Below, piece by piece: positions 16,448 through 25,330 of a DNA stretch of 49,432 bases; the first letter of the stretch is position 1; every line of letters begins with the position of its first letter. The stretch covers positions 1 through 49,432 of the forward strand of contig JAJDZT010000104.1 in NCBI GenBank assembly GCA_022824525.1, in the 5' to 3' direction. Under the pieces are notes generated by a model. That model searched no databases. It had not been told where the DNA came from and saw nothing but the letters and a program-made list of their open reading frames with translations. Position numbers and translations under genes: made by a program. The DNA is from Silicimonas sp. (lineage in GTDB: Bacteria; Pseudomonadota; Alphaproteobacteria; Rhodobacterales; Rhodobacteraceae).

Positions 16448-16852
16448 TTATCGCTTTTCCGTTAGAATTGGACCCGTCTCTCCTGTCTCGACAAGCGTAC
16501 GCGTGGCATCGGCCGACGCGTAGGTCCAATAGATACGAAGAACGTTCTGATCTGACGGATTGATAAATCTGTGGGGAACGCCCACAGATTGCCAGACCAC
16601 ATCGCCCTCAGATGCCGAGAACCTCTCGCCGTCCACCTCTACCGTGGCCTCGCCACTCACGACCAGTACGGCTTCCTCGCAATTATGATAGTGCAGTGGA
16701 ATTGCGGCGCCGGGTGGAATGTCAGTAAAGCCAGAAAGGAGCGCGTCAGCTCCACAGCTCGGGGTTACAAGCTGTTTCGTGGTTGCCCCACCCGCTCGGT
16801 GAATATTTGGATGATCGACCTCGCGCAGCAACGCAATCTTCGGCTTTGCCAT
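16448..16852 (-). CDS. cupin-domain protein
   Basis: A 134-residue single cupin. Metal ligands are plain: LHYHNCEEAVLV supplies His-x-His and Glu, and GVPHRFIN supplies the third His. The start is the ATG at 16852 with GAGGAGG 6 bases upstream; a longer frame lacks support. It lies 3 bases before the dehydrogenase and 10 after gntR. Small cupins near uronate genes include KdgF, which opens 4,5-unsaturated uronates to DKI. This position would suit such a role, but the sequence similarity is only general, so that remains a hypothesis. Confidence 0.8.
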   Translation of the reverse strand: MAKPKIALLREVDHPNIHRAGGATTKQLVTPSCGADALLSGFTDIPPGAAIPLHYHNCEEAVLVVSGEATVEVDGERFSASEGDVVWQSVGVPHRFINPSDQNVLRIYWTYASADATRTLVETGETGPILTEKR

Positions 16853-16862
16853 GTCAACCTCC

Positions 16863-17546
16863 TCACTTTTCAAAGTACTCGGGTTTCTGCTTCTGGATTT
16901 CAGGAGCAACGGCCAGAACGTCGCCGATATGAGTTCTCAGACGTGCCTCCGCCAGTTCAAAGTCTTGTCCGATAATTTCTTCGAGAATGCTTTGGTGATC
17001 CTGGATCACGTGAGCCCGCCGTTCCAAAGAAAGTGTCAGGAAGCGGATACGGTCCAGATGGGCTTTCTGCGCGCGGATCAACGTCCAAACATGGGCGTGC
17101 CCTGAGGCAATGCAAATCGCCTCATGGAAGGCCTCGTCCAATGCGTGGAATTCATCTCGGTCTGCGCTGTGCGCATCCTTCTGAAGTGAAAGATTGGCTT
17201 CCAATGTCTCTACGAGGCGATCCGGGGCATTGGCCATTGCCGTGCGAAGGCACTCCACTTCAAGCGCAGTGCGGGTAAACACGGCGTCTGCCACGGCGCG
17301 TAGCGAGATCTGTGTGATCACCGTCGCTCGTTGGGGGCGGATCAACAGAAAGCCAAGGTTGGACAGCCGGAAAAATGCATCCCGCACCGGTTGACGAGAC
17401 ACGCCAAGCTGCTTGGCAATGTCTGCCTCAGAAACTTTCGCGCCCGGCGGGAGAGTGACCGAGACGACAGCGGAATAGAGAGCATCAAAAACTTGATCAG
17501 TTGCGGAAACTGGCAGTTTTTCAAGAGGTTCAATCGCGAGATCCAT
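16863..17546 (-). CDS. GntR-family (FCD) transcriptional regulator
   Basis: The 227-residue protein has an N-terminal winged helix (residues about 15-75, with VSEADIAKQLGVSRQPVRDAFFRLSNLGFL) and a C-terminal FCD ligand domain with helices containing ALDEAFHEAI and metal-binding-type histidines. FCD regulators usually respond to sugar acids or organic acids. It heads the operon with the cupin and dehydrogenase and is divergent from uxaC, so it probably controls both directions. The shared 12-mer in the intergenic region is a candidate operator. Confidence 0.88.
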   Translation of the reverse strand: MDLAIEPLEKLPVSATDQVFDALYSAVVSVTLPPGAKVSEADIAKQLGVSRQPVRDAFFRLSNLGFLLIRPQRATVITQISLRAVADAVFTRTALEVECLRTAMANAPDRLVETLEANLSLQKDAHSADRDEFHALDEAFHEAICIASGHAHVWTLIRAQKAHLDRIRFLTLSLERRAHVIQDHQSILEEIIGQDFELAEARLRTHIGDVLAVAPEIQKQKPEYFEK

Positions 17547-17607
17547 AGCCCGACTGTCCTTTGTGTCCGCTTTCCGGACTTGTACCTTGGATTTCGCTTT
17601 GACACAA

Positions 17608-17628
17608 ACTAGTAGTCTAGCATATTAG
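17608..17628. promoter_or_regulatory. candidate operator between gntR and uxaC
   Basis: ACTAGTAGT is followed directly by CTAGCATATTAG (17617-17628), 26 bases before the uxaC ATG. The same 12-mer recurs at 22935-22946 in the other divergent promoter of the pectin island and I find it nowhere else in the window. Confidence 0.5.
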
Positions 17629-17654
17629 AATATTATCAAACTCAAGGACCACTT

Positions 17655-19061
17655 ATGCCCCTGTGTGATCCCGACCGCCTTTTCCCTGTTGAGCCAAAGT
17701 GCAGAGACTTGGCACGGGCGCTTTACCAATCGGTCGCCGATGCGCCGATCATCAGCCCGCATGGTCACTGCGACCCGCGTTGGTTTGCCGAGAATGAGCG
17801 CTTTCCAAATCCTGCAGAGCTTTTCGTCATCCCCGACCACTACGTCTTCCGAATGCTTGTGAGCCAAGGCGTGCCAATGGCCGATCTTGGCGTTCCACGT
17901 GTGGACGGCGGCGCAGTTGAGGTCGATCCGCGCGAGATCTGGCGCCGCTTTGCGGCTGGGTATCACTTGTTTCGCGGCACCCCCTCCGCCATGTGGCTCG
18001 ACCACTCGTTCGAGTTTGTCTTTGGCGTGAGCGAGGTGCTTGGGCCCGAGAATGCCGAAGCGATTTATGACCAAGTCGAAGCCAAACTTTCTTCACCCGA
18101 ATATCGCCCCCGCGCCCTGTTCGACCAGTTCAATATTGAGCTCTTGGCGACAACAGAAGGCGCGTTGGATGACTTGCGATGGCATAAGCAAATCGCAGAT
18201 AGCGGATGGACTGGAAGGGTCGTTACGACCTATCGGCCGGATGCCGTTGTCGACCCGGAGTTTGAGGGGTTTAAAGACAACGTCGCCCTATTCGGTGACA
18301 TCACCGGCGAGGACACGCAAAGCTGGGCCGGCTATCTTAATGCCCATCGAAAAAGGCGGGCTTTCTTTAAGAAATTTGGCACGACGGCAAGCGATCATGG
18401 TCATCTGACCGCAAGGACCGAAAACCTGAGTGAGAGCGACGCGGAGGCGCTTTTCGTCAAAGTTCTGTCCGGGCACTTCTCGCCGGAGGAAGCGGATGCG
18501 TTCCGCGGCCAGATGCTGACCGAAATGGCGAAGATGAGCCTTGATGACGGCCTTACTCTGCAGATCCACGCAGGTTCGCGCCGCAATCACTCAGCCCGAG
18601 TCTTTCAGCAGTTCGGGAGGGACAAGGGTTTCGATATACCGGGCCAAACCGACTATGTCGCGTCGCTTAAGCCGTTACTGGATGTGGTGGGCATGGAGCC
18701 CAACTTGACCGTAATATTGTTCACATTGGACGAAACTGTTTACAGCCGGGAGCTGGCGCCATTGGCCGGAGCCTATCCAGCCCTCAAGCTCGGACCGCCA
18801 TGGTGGTTCTTTGACAGCTACGAAGGCATCAGGCGCTTCCGTGAGGCCACCACTGAAACCTGCGGCTTTTACAATACCGCAGGGTTCAATGATGACACCC
18901 GGGCCTTTTGTTCGATCCCGGCCAGACACGACGTGTCGCGTCGGTCGGACTGCGCCTATCTGGCGACGCTCGTTGCCACCGGACGACTGCGGGAGGCCGA
19001 GGCTTTTGAAGTCGCACACGACCTTGCCTACGGCCTCGCCAAGACAGCCTACAATCTTTGA
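17655..19061 (+). CDS. uxaC: uronate isomerase
   Basis: The 468-residue enzyme of the amidohydrolase superfamily interconverts D-galacturonate and tagaturonate, and D-glucuronate and fructuronate. The N-terminal ISPHGHCDPRWFAENERFPNPAEL contains the His-x-His metal pair, and PPWWFFDSYEGIRRFR near residue 385 is typical of UxaC. The length is standard. AAGGA lies 7 bases before the ATG. It leads the operon uxaC-kduI-kduD-uxuB, taking free uronates released by the GH4 and GH28 enzymes encoded downstream. Confidence 0.94.
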   Translation: MPLCDPDRLFPVEPKCRDLARALYQSVADAPIISPHGHCDPRWFAENERFPNPAELFVIPDHYVFRMLVSQGVPMADLGVPRVDGGAVEVDPREIWRRFAAGYHLFRGTPSAMWLDHSFEFVFGVSEVLGPENAEAIYDQVEAKLSSPEYRPRALFDQFNIELLATTEGALDDLRWHKQIADSGWTGRVVTTYRPDAVVDPEFEGFKDNVALFGDITGEDTQSWAGYLNAHRKRRAFFKKFGTTASDHGHLTARTENLSESDAEALFVKVLSGHFSPEEADAFRGQMLTEMAKMSLDDGLTLQIHAGSRRNHSARVFQQFGRDKGFDIPGQTDYVASLKPLLDVVGMEPNLTVILFTLDETVYSRELAPLAGAYPALKLGPPWWFFDSYEGIRRFREATTETCGFYNTAGFNDDTRAFCSIPARHDVSRRSDCAYLATLVATGRLREAEAFEVAHDLAYGLAKTAYNL

Positions 19062-19077
19062 AATCAGGAACGCACAT

Positions 19078-19899
19078 ATGCCAAGCGCTCAAACCCGTTA
19101 TGCTGTTGATCCGGAAACAGTGAAATCCTTCGACACAGAACAGCTGCGCAAACACTTTCACGTGGGCGACTTGTTTGCCGATGACGAAATCCAACTTGTC
19201 TACTCGCACTATGATCGTCTGATCCTCGGCTCTGCTGTACCGAAATCCGGACCGCTGATGCTGGATCGAGTGCCGGAAACCGGAACCGCGACTTTTCTCG
19301 AACGGCGAGAAATGGCGGCGTTGAACCTGGGCGATACCGGGACGATTGAAGTCGAAGGCGAGAGCCACACGCTTGAAAAAGGCGAGGTGCTCTACATCGG
19401 CATGGGTTCCGGGCCGGTGACGATGAGCGGCGGACGGTTCTACCTCCTCTCTGCACCGGCACATCGGGCCTGCCCGACAAAGCTTATCAAGCTCGCAGAT
19501 GCCCGCAGGGTTGAGTTGGGCGCGCGCGAGACCGCGAATGAACGCGTCATCATTCAATTCCTTCACCCGGACGTTTGCGAGAGCTGCCAGCTTTTGATGG
19601 GCTACACGCAATTTGCGCCCGGGTCGATTTGGAATACGATGCCCGCCCACGTCCATGATCGGCGAATGGAGGCGTATCTCTACTTCGACATTCCTGACGA
19701 TCAGCGCGTGTTCCACTTCATGGGAAAGCCGGACGAGACGCGCCATATCGTCATGGCAAACGAAGAGGCCGTGATCTCTCCACCTTGGTCGATTCATTGC
19801 GGAGCAGGAACATCCTCCTACACCTTCTGCTGGGCTATGGCAGGAGACAACGTCGATTTCACTGATATGGACATGGTTGCTATGGAGGACCTCCGATGA
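19078..19899 (+). CDS. kduI: 5-keto-4-deoxyuronate isomerase
   Basis: A 273-residue double-cupin isomerase converting 5-keto-4-deoxyuronate (DKI), made from unsaturated galacturonate, into 2,5-diketo-3-deoxygluconate (DKII). Zinc ligands are visible in MPAHVHDRRMEAYLYFD (His-x-His and Glu) and WSIHCGAG (His). The ATG at 19078 has AGGA upstream; a longer frame starts within uxaC and is discarded. The stop overlaps the kduD start by ATGA. Confidence 0.94.
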   Translation: MPSAQTRYAVDPETVKSFDTEQLRKHFHVGDLFADDEIQLVYSHYDRLILGSAVPKSGPLMLDRVPETGTATFLERREMAALNLGDTGTIEVEGESHTLEKGEVLYIGMGSGPVTMSGGRFYLLSAPAHRACPTKLIKLADARRVELGARETANERVIIQFLHPDVCESCQLLMGYTQFAPGSIWNTMPAHVHDRRMEAYLYFDIPDDQRVFHFMGKPDETRHIVMANEEAVISPPWSIHCGAGTSSYTFCWAMAGDNVDFTDMDMVAMEDLR

Positions 19900-20630
19900 C
19901 CGATCCGTTCCGGCTGGACGGAAAGCGGGCCCTGGTGACTGGCGCGAATACCGGGATCGGACAAGCCATCGCAGTGTCTTTGGCACAAGTCGGGGCGCAC
20001 GTGATCGCCGCCGGGCGATCCTCGTGTGCCGAGACACTTCAGTTGATGGGCGCTGGCTCAGAATTGAGGATGGACTTGGCAGATCCTGCAGGCGGCGTGA
20101 AGGCCATCGCAGGCGCAGGGCCGCTGGACATTCTGGTCAATAACGCAGGGATCATTCGCCGTTCCGACAGCATTGACTACACGGAAGCCGACTGGGACGA
20201 CGTCTTGAATGTGAACCTCAAGGCGGTCTTCATGCTGTCGCAGGAATTCGCTCGCGACGCCATTGCACGCAAAGCCGAGGGTCGGATTGTGAATATTGCC
20301 TCGCTCCTCAGCTTCCAAGGTGGCATCCGTGTGCCAGCCTACACGGCCTCCAAGCACGGGGTGGCGGGGCTGACCAAGATTCTGGCAAACGAATGGTCAG
20401 CACATGGGATCAATGTAAACGCCGTCGCACCGGGCTACATCGCGACAAACAACACAGCGGCATTGCGCGACGATCCAAAACGCAGCGCGGAAATTCTAGC
20501 GCGCATTCCGGCCGGGCGATGGGGCGACCCGTCTGATATCGCCGGAGCGGTGACCTTTCTATGCGGGCCGTCTTCGGGTTACGTCACCGGCGCTGTGCTC
20601 AACGTCGATGGAGGATGGCTTGCCCGTTAG
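19896..20630 (+). CDS. kduD: 2-dehydro-3-deoxy-D-gluconate 5-dehydrogenase
   Basis: The 244-residue short-chain dehydrogenase reduces DKII to KDG with NAD(P)H. Motifs are VTGANTGIGQAIA for the cofactor, LVNNAGIIRR, the serine of NIASLLSFQGG, and the catalytic YTASKHG. The C-terminus GYVTGAVLNVDGGWLAR is standard for KduD. Coupled to kduI by ATGA and overlapping the next gene by 23 bases, it is part of one tightly packed operon. Confidence 0.93.
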   Translation: MTDPFRLDGKRALVTGANTGIGQAIAVSLAQVGAHVIAAGRSSCAETLQLMGAGSELRMDLADPAGGVKAIAGAGPLDILVNNAGIIRRSDSIDYTEADWDDVLNVNLKAVFMLSQEFARDAIARKAEGRIVNIASLLSFQGGIRVPAYTASKHGVAGLTKILANEWSAHGINVNAVAPGYIATNNTAALRDDPKRSAEILARIPAGRWGDPSDIAGAVTFLCGPSSGYVTGAVLNVDGGWLAR

Positions 20631-22029
20631 GTTGACACGAAGGGGTGCGCCGCCAGAAGTTGCGATCGTCCATCTTGGGCCGGGTGCATTCTTCCGCGCG
20701 TTCAACGCAATTTACACAGAAGAGGCGGGCGATTGGGGTATTCTGGCTGTAAGCCTGAAAAGCCCGACCGCGCGGGATCAATTGGCGCCGCAAGGGGGCG
20801 CCTATACTTCTCTGACGTTATCGGAAGGCGGCAATGAAAGCCGTATCATTGGCTCGATAGCCGAAGTCTTGGTCGCGCCCGAGGACCCCGAGGCGGTGGT
20901 GGCCGCGATGGCAAACCCCGATGTCAAAATCGTCTCGTTGACGGTGACGGAAAAGGGGTACTGCCACGAACCCGCCACGGGCGCGCTGCGCTTTGATCAC
21001 CCGGATATTCAGCATGATCTTCAAAACCTGCACGCGCCCCGCTCTGCTGTCGGTTTCATCGTTGCTGCACTTCAACAGCGGCAGAAGGCCGGAGACAACG
21101 CTTTTACCGTTTTGAGTTGCGACAACCTGCCGTCAAACGGTCGCCTCGTGCGTCGGATCGTTTTGGAGTTTGCCGCGAAGGTCAGCTCTGAACTGTCCGA
21201 CTGGATTTCGCGCAATGCGACTTTTCCCGCGACAATGGTAGACCGCATCACTCCGGCGACGACAGATGCCGATGTCGCAGCCCTGGAAAGAACGAAGGGG
21301 TATTACGACCCTGCCTGCGTCGTCCATGAGAGTTTTCGCCAATGGGTCATCGAAGATGACTTCGTTGACGGCCGTCCGGCTTGGGACGAGTTTGGCGCAC
21401 AAATGGTTTCTTCAGTCGAAGACCACGAGTTGATGAAATTGCGATGCCTAAACGGAACACATTCAACGCTTGCTTATCTTGGCTACCTCGCGGGCCATGA
21501 GACTATTGCCGATTGCGTGGCCGATCCTGCATTTGCGGCTTTGTGTGAGAAGCTTTGGCGGGAAGAGATTACTCCCATGCTCGCCGAGCCCGAAGGCGAG
21601 GACCTGAACCGTTACTGCGCCCAATTGATGGCGCGCTACCGCGACACGGCCATACGACACCGCACATGGCAAATCGCTATGGATGGCAGCCAGAAATTGC
21701 CCCAGCGCATCCTTGGCACCATCCGTGACAACCTAAGAAGCAACGTCGTACCAAAGGGCCTCTGCCTCGCCGTTGCCGGTTGGATGCGATACGTCGGTGG
21801 TCTTGATGAAAACGGAATGACCATTGACGTTCGCGACCCACTTGCGGCGCGATTGAAGCATGTCAGCGACGGAGCAGAAGACAAGGTAAGCGCTTTGCTG
21901 GCGATTGAAGAAGTCTTCGGACAGGATTTGCCGAAGGACGAACGTTTCTCCGCGGAGGTTTCTGCAGCCTTCGAACAACTCGTCAGCGGCGGCGCACGGG
22001 CGGCTGTTGAGACCTATGTCAGCGGATAA
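20608..22029 (+). CDS. uxuB: mannitol dehydrogenase family, probably fructuronate/tagaturonate reductase
   Basis: The 473-residue NAD-dependent polyol dehydrogenase fold shows VAIVHLGPGAFFRAF for the cofactor, VSLTVTEKGY, and KLRCLNGTHSTLAYLG with the catalytic lysine, as in UxuB and mannitol 2-dehydrogenase. Next to uxaC it should reduce fructuronate or tagaturonate to mannonate or altronate. The matching dehydratase (UxuA or UxaA) is not in the window. The ATG at 20608 lies inside kduD; a TTG at 20620 with GGAGGA just upstream is an equally good start. Confidence 0.87.
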   Translation: MEDGLPVRLTRRGAPPEVAIVHLGPGAFFRAFNAIYTEEAGDWGILAVSLKSPTARDQLAPQGGAYTSLTLSEGGNESRIIGSIAEVLVAPEDPEAVVAAMANPDVKIVSLTVTEKGYCHEPATGALRFDHPDIQHDLQNLHAPRSAVGFIVAALQQRQKAGDNAFTVLSCDNLPSNGRLVRRIVLEFAAKVSSELSDWISRNATFPATMVDRITPATTDADVAALERTKGYYDPACVVHESFRQWVIEDDFVDGRPAWDEFGAQMVSSVEDHELMKLRCLNGTHSTLAYLGYLAGHETIADCVADPAFAALCEKLWREEITPMLAEPEGEDLNRYCAQLMARYRDTAIRHRTWQIAMDGSQKLPQRILGTIRDNLRSNVVPKGLCLAVAGWMRYVGGLDENGMTIDVRDPLAARLKHVSDGAEDKVSALLAIEEVFGQDLPKDERFSAEVSAAFEQLVSGGARAAVETYVSG

Positions 22030-22041
22030 CGGCGCGGGCGC

Positions 22042-22902
22042 TTATGGAGTGTCGCCCATGTTGCGGCTCAGATAAGTTGACGGGCTTGATCCAAGGAAAC
22101 TCTTGAACTGGCGGCTGAAGTAATACGGATCGGTATATCCAAGCTCTGCCGCAACCGCTTTCACCCGAACACCCATCCCAAGACGGCTTGCAGCGAACTC
22201 CATTCGTTTCATTTCACGGAATTTCTGCGGCGTCAGGCCGATGCGCTGTTTGAAGGCGCGGCGGAAATAATCCTGATTATAGGGGATCCCTGCGAGAATC
22301 TCTTCGACGCCAGCACCAAGCGGATCGCTGGACAGCCGGGACGCAGCCATCATGATTTGCACCGATAGATGATCCTGGCTTTCGGTTTTTTCTTCAGGAG
22401 TCTGCCATCCAAGAAATGCGGCTTCAAAATAAGCCAAAAGCAGCACCATAAACTGGTGGTGCTGCGACAGGGTCGTACTCCCGAAATCAGCCGTTTCTCG
22501 ATACAGGTGAACCATCGGACCGAGTGTTTCCCAGTTCGGCAATGTCGCGCTTCGCAACAGGGTTGTGTTCTGGATGAGGTCTCCGCGGCCAAAAAACTCA
22601 AGCGAAAAATGCTGCGCAATTCCGATAAGCGGCTCGTCACCCCCGCCGTGTAGACCGCGAAATCTGGTGTACGCCGGGATCAGCATTGCCATGCCTTCGC
22701 TCAGTTCAACCTCCTCGTCCGTGTCGCCGAACCGATAAAGGCCGCGGCCTGAAAGGCAGATGATGAGGTCGTGTACCGGATTAATCTTGTCGACCCTCCA
22801 GCTGCGATTGTGCTGCATTTTGATCGTTGACCGCGCAAGCCGCAGCGAGAGCGATCGCATTGGAATGTGGCTCAGAACAGAGTGTTCGATTTTATCCATC
22901 AT
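22042..22902 (-). CDS. AraC-family transcriptional regulator
   Basis: The 286-residue protein has an N-terminal cupin-like sensing domain (residues about 20-150) and a C-terminal double helix-turn-helix, with EEILAGIPYNQDYFRRAFKQRIGLTPQKFR and VKAVAAELGYTDPYYFSRQFKSFLGSSPSTY. It is convergent with uxuB and divergent from the GH4-transporter-hydrolase operon, which it most likely activates in response to a uronate or oligogalacturonide. Confidence 0.9.
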   Translation of the reverse strand: MMDKIEHSVLSHIPMRSLSLRLARSTIKMQHNRSWRVDKINPVHDLIICLSGRGLYRFGDTDEEVELSEGMAMLIPAYTRFRGLHGGGDEPLIGIAQHFSLEFFGRGDLIQNTTLLRSATLPNWETLGPMVHLYRETADFGSTTLSQHHQFMVLLLAYFEAAFLGWQTPEEKTESQDHLSVQIMMAASRLSSDPLGAGVEEILAGIPYNQDYFRRAFKQRIGLTPQKFREMKRMEFAASRLGMGVRVKAVAAELGYTDPYYFSRQFKSFLGSSPSTYLSRNMGDTP

Positions 22903-22922
22903 TTTGTCTTGTTATCATCATC

Positions 22923-22946
22923 CTACTACGCGGACTAGCATATTAG
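22923..22946. promoter_or_regulatory. candidate operator between araC and the GH4 gene
   Basis: CTACTACGCGGA precedes the 12-mer CTAGCATATTAG (22935-22946), identical and in the same orientation to the one before uxaC. It is 33 bases upstream of the AraC start and 107 upstream of the GH4 start. Confidence 0.5.
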
Positions 22947-23052
22947 CCTCTCGATAATGCCTGTGCATCCAGCAGACTTGGGGTGTTACGGCGCAATCTG
23001 TGGGAGGAATGGGGCTCGCCAATGGCCTTTGAGGCGCGCTCCGATAGGAACA

Positions 23053-24444
23053 ATGCACGATTTCGGTCAAAGCTTGCCTGTCCGTATCGCCTACGTCGGT
23101 GGAGGGTCGCTGAATTGGGCGATGGGCCTGATGGCGGACCTTGCGTTCGACCGACGTCTGGCAGCGCATATTTCCCTATACGATATTGACCACGATGCGG
23201 CCCAGCGTAATGCCGCAATCGGATTGCGGTATGCCGATGTGTCGATTGGTGTGCCCGCGACTTATGAGGCTTGCAGTTCGTTGGAGCGAGCCCTCAACGG
23301 GGCCGATATTGTCGTGATCTCCATCCTCCCGGGGGAGTTTGCTGACATGGCGCAAGACATTGCCATTCCTGCGCGATACGGCATTCCTCAGGCGGTCGGC
23401 GACACTGTCGGTCCCGGTGGGTTTATCCGCGCCCTAAGGGCGATCCCCATGATGGCCAGGATTGGCGAAGCGATCCGCGAATGCGCGCCAGACGCTTTTG
23501 TATGCAATCTGACCAACCCAATGAGTGTTCTAACCGGTACGCTTTATCGGGTTTTCCCCGGGATCAAGGCGTGGGGTGAGTGCCACGAGGTTACTAAGTT
23601 ACGCTCACAGGCTGCTTGGATCGCAAACGGGCAGAGTGGCTCCGAGACGTTCACCCACCGCGATATTTCGGTGAATGTGCTTGGGATCAACCATTTCACA
23701 TTCGTCGACGCGATCTCGCTGAACGATCGGGATTTGATGCCGGACTATCGGCGGTTCGTGGATGAGCACAGGGCACAGGGATGGCCGCAGTCAGAATCGA
23801 CCGATCCCGAAAAGGTACGGTACTTCGGCAGTCGCAACCTTGTCGCCTTTGATATGATGCGCCGCTTCGGTGTGGCCGGCGCTGCAGGGGACAGGCATCT
23901 CGCCGAGTTCTTCCCGGTTTCAGACTACCTGGCAGACCCAGCCCGGTGGGGCTTCGCGCTCACCCCGGTTGATTTCCGCGTTCGCGAACGTCAAGCGCGG
24001 ATCAAAGCCGCAGAGGAATTGCGCTCTGGAAAATCCAAACCAATTGCGAAGCGTTCAGATGAAGCTTTGACAGATCAAATCGCCGCGCTGATGGGCGGTG
24101 GACCCTTTGTCAGCAACGTGAACCTTCCCAACCGAGGGCAGATCGAAGGTCTGTCGGACGGCACAATTGTCGAAACAAATGCGACGTTTGATCAGAACGG
24201 AATTACACCTCAACTCGCAGGCCGTTTGCCAGAAGCTCTTGAAAAGAACGTATTCGACCACGCGCAACGCCAATCATCTTTGGTCAAAGCTGTCCTTACC
24301 GAAGAAAGCGGCGCACTGTTCCCTCTCTTCCAGTCTGACCCCTTGGTCCGGCACCTTGAAAGGCAGGAAGCCCGCAAAATGTTCACCGAAATGGTCGCTG
24401 CTACCGCTAAGCTTGTTCCGGAAGCATTGAAAGGAGCGGCGTAA
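23053..24444 (+). CDS. GH4 family alpha-galacturonidase
   Basis: A 463-residue NAD+- and metal-dependent GH4 glycosidase. RIAYVGGGSLNWA is the nucleotide-binding loop, NLTNPMSVLTG the following conserved Asn, and GECHEVTKL carries the metal-binding Cys-His. The CHEV form is associated with alpha-galacturonidase (B. subtilis LplD) rather than the maltose- or cellobiose-6-phosphate enzymes. There is no signal peptide, as expected for an enzyme needing NAD+. The start at 23053 is chosen from the fold; an upstream frame start at 22957 adds a non-conserved leader. It ends directly against togM. Likely role: removal of terminal galacturonate from imported oligomers. Confidence 0.85.
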   Translation: MHDFGQSLPVRIAYVGGGSLNWAMGLMADLAFDRRLAAHISLYDIDHDAAQRNAAIGLRYADVSIGVPATYEACSSLERALNGADIVVISILPGEFADMAQDIAIPARYGIPQAVGDTVGPGGFIRALRAIPMMARIGEAIRECAPDAFVCNLTNPMSVLTGTLYRVFPGIKAWGECHEVTKLRSQAAWIANGQSGSETFTHRDISVNVLGINHFTFVDAISLNDRDLMPDYRRFVDEHRAQGWPQSESTDPEKVRYFGSRNLVAFDMMRRFGVAGAAGDRHLAEFFPVSDYLADPARWGFALTPVDFRVRERQARIKAAEELRSGKSKPIAKRSDEALTDQIAALMGGGPFVSNVNLPNRGQIEGLSDGTIVETNATFDQNGITPQLAGRLPEALEKNVFDHAQRQSSLVKAVLTEESGALFPLFQSDPLVRHLERQEARKMFTEMVAATAKLVPEALKGAA

Positions 24445-25329
24445 ATGGGTGGTGACAGCAAGTATCTCGGGCTTTGGTATGTGGCACCTTACGCCATTGG
24501 CCTGTTGCTCTTTACGGCGTTTCCCTTTGTTGCGTCGTTCTATCTGAGCTTCACGGACTACAACCTGTTGAGTGACCCGGAGTGGGTTGGCACAGCGAAC
24601 TACGAAAAGCTGTTCACTCGAGACCGTACATTCGACAAATCGCTGCGTGTTACACTGACTTACGTCTTCATGACCGTGCCGATAAAGCTCGTTTTTGCAC
24701 TCTTCATCGCAGTCGTTCTGAACTACCGCTTGCGCGGCATCAATCTGTTCCGAACCGCCTACTACGTGCCGTCAATATTGGGTGGCTCGATCGCGATCGC
24801 GGTTCTCTGGCGCTACATCTTCGCGCAGGGCGGCCTGATGAACATGATCATCACCTCTCTGGGTGGCGAGCCGATCAATTGGTTTGGCGACCCGGACAAC
24901 GCGCTTCTGACGATAACTTTGCTGCGCTGCTGGCAATTCGGATCCGCGATGGTGATCTTTCTCGCTGCGCTCCAATCGGTGGACAAATCACTCTACGAGG
25001 CGGCCAGTATCGATGGTGCAGGCCCGTGGCACATCTTTCGGTACATCACACTGCCCCTGATCACGCCGGTAATTTTCTTCAACCTGATCATGCAAACAGT
25101 ACAGGCGTTCCAAGAGTTCAACGGCCCCTACATCATCACCGAGGGCGGTCCACTTAAGAACACCTATCTCCTACCACTTTATATCTACGACGAAGCCTTC
25201 GGAAACTTCGACATGGGCTATGCGTCGGCCATAGCCTGGGTGCTGTTCGCCATCATCATGACCCTCACCTTGATCGCCTTCTGGTCGTCGAAAAAGTGGG
25301 TCTACTACGCTGGCGACAAGAGGAACTGA
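24445..25329 (+). CDS. togM: oligogalacturonide ABC transporter permease (MalF-like)
   Basis: The 294-residue inner-membrane permease has six predicted helices and the EAA loop (SLYEAASIDGAGPWHIFRYITLPLI, residues about 180-205) that contacts the ATPase. It begins immediately after the GH4 stop. Togther with the next three genes it reproduces the togM-togN-togA-togB order known from pectinolytic enterobacteria, and the binding protein shows clear TogB-like sequence. Confidence 0.85.
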   Translation: MGGDSKYLGLWYVAPYAIGLLLFTAFPFVASFYLSFTDYNLLSDPEWVGTANYEKLFTRDRTFDKSLRVTLTYVFMTVPIKLVFALFIAVVLNYRLRGINLFRTAYYVPSILGGSIAIAVLWRYIFAQGGLMNMIITSLGGEPINWFGDPDNALLTITLLRCWQFGSAMVIFLAALQSVDKSLYEAASIDGAGPWHIFRYITLPLITPVIFFNLIMQTVQAFQEFNGPYIITEGGPLKNTYLLPLYIYDEAFGNFDMGYASAIAWVLFAIIMTLTLIAFWSSKKWVYYAGDKRN

Positions 25330-25330
25330 G

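Noticed and set aside
18886..20037. 383-codon open frame on the minus strand
   Set aside because: Opposite uxaC, kduI and kduD, all well supported; no domain and very Arg/Ser-rich.
23053..24444. GH4 as alpha-glucosidase or 6-phospho-glycosidase
   Set aside because: The CHEV motif, lack of a PTS context and the oligogalacturonide transporter next to it favour galacturonidase.
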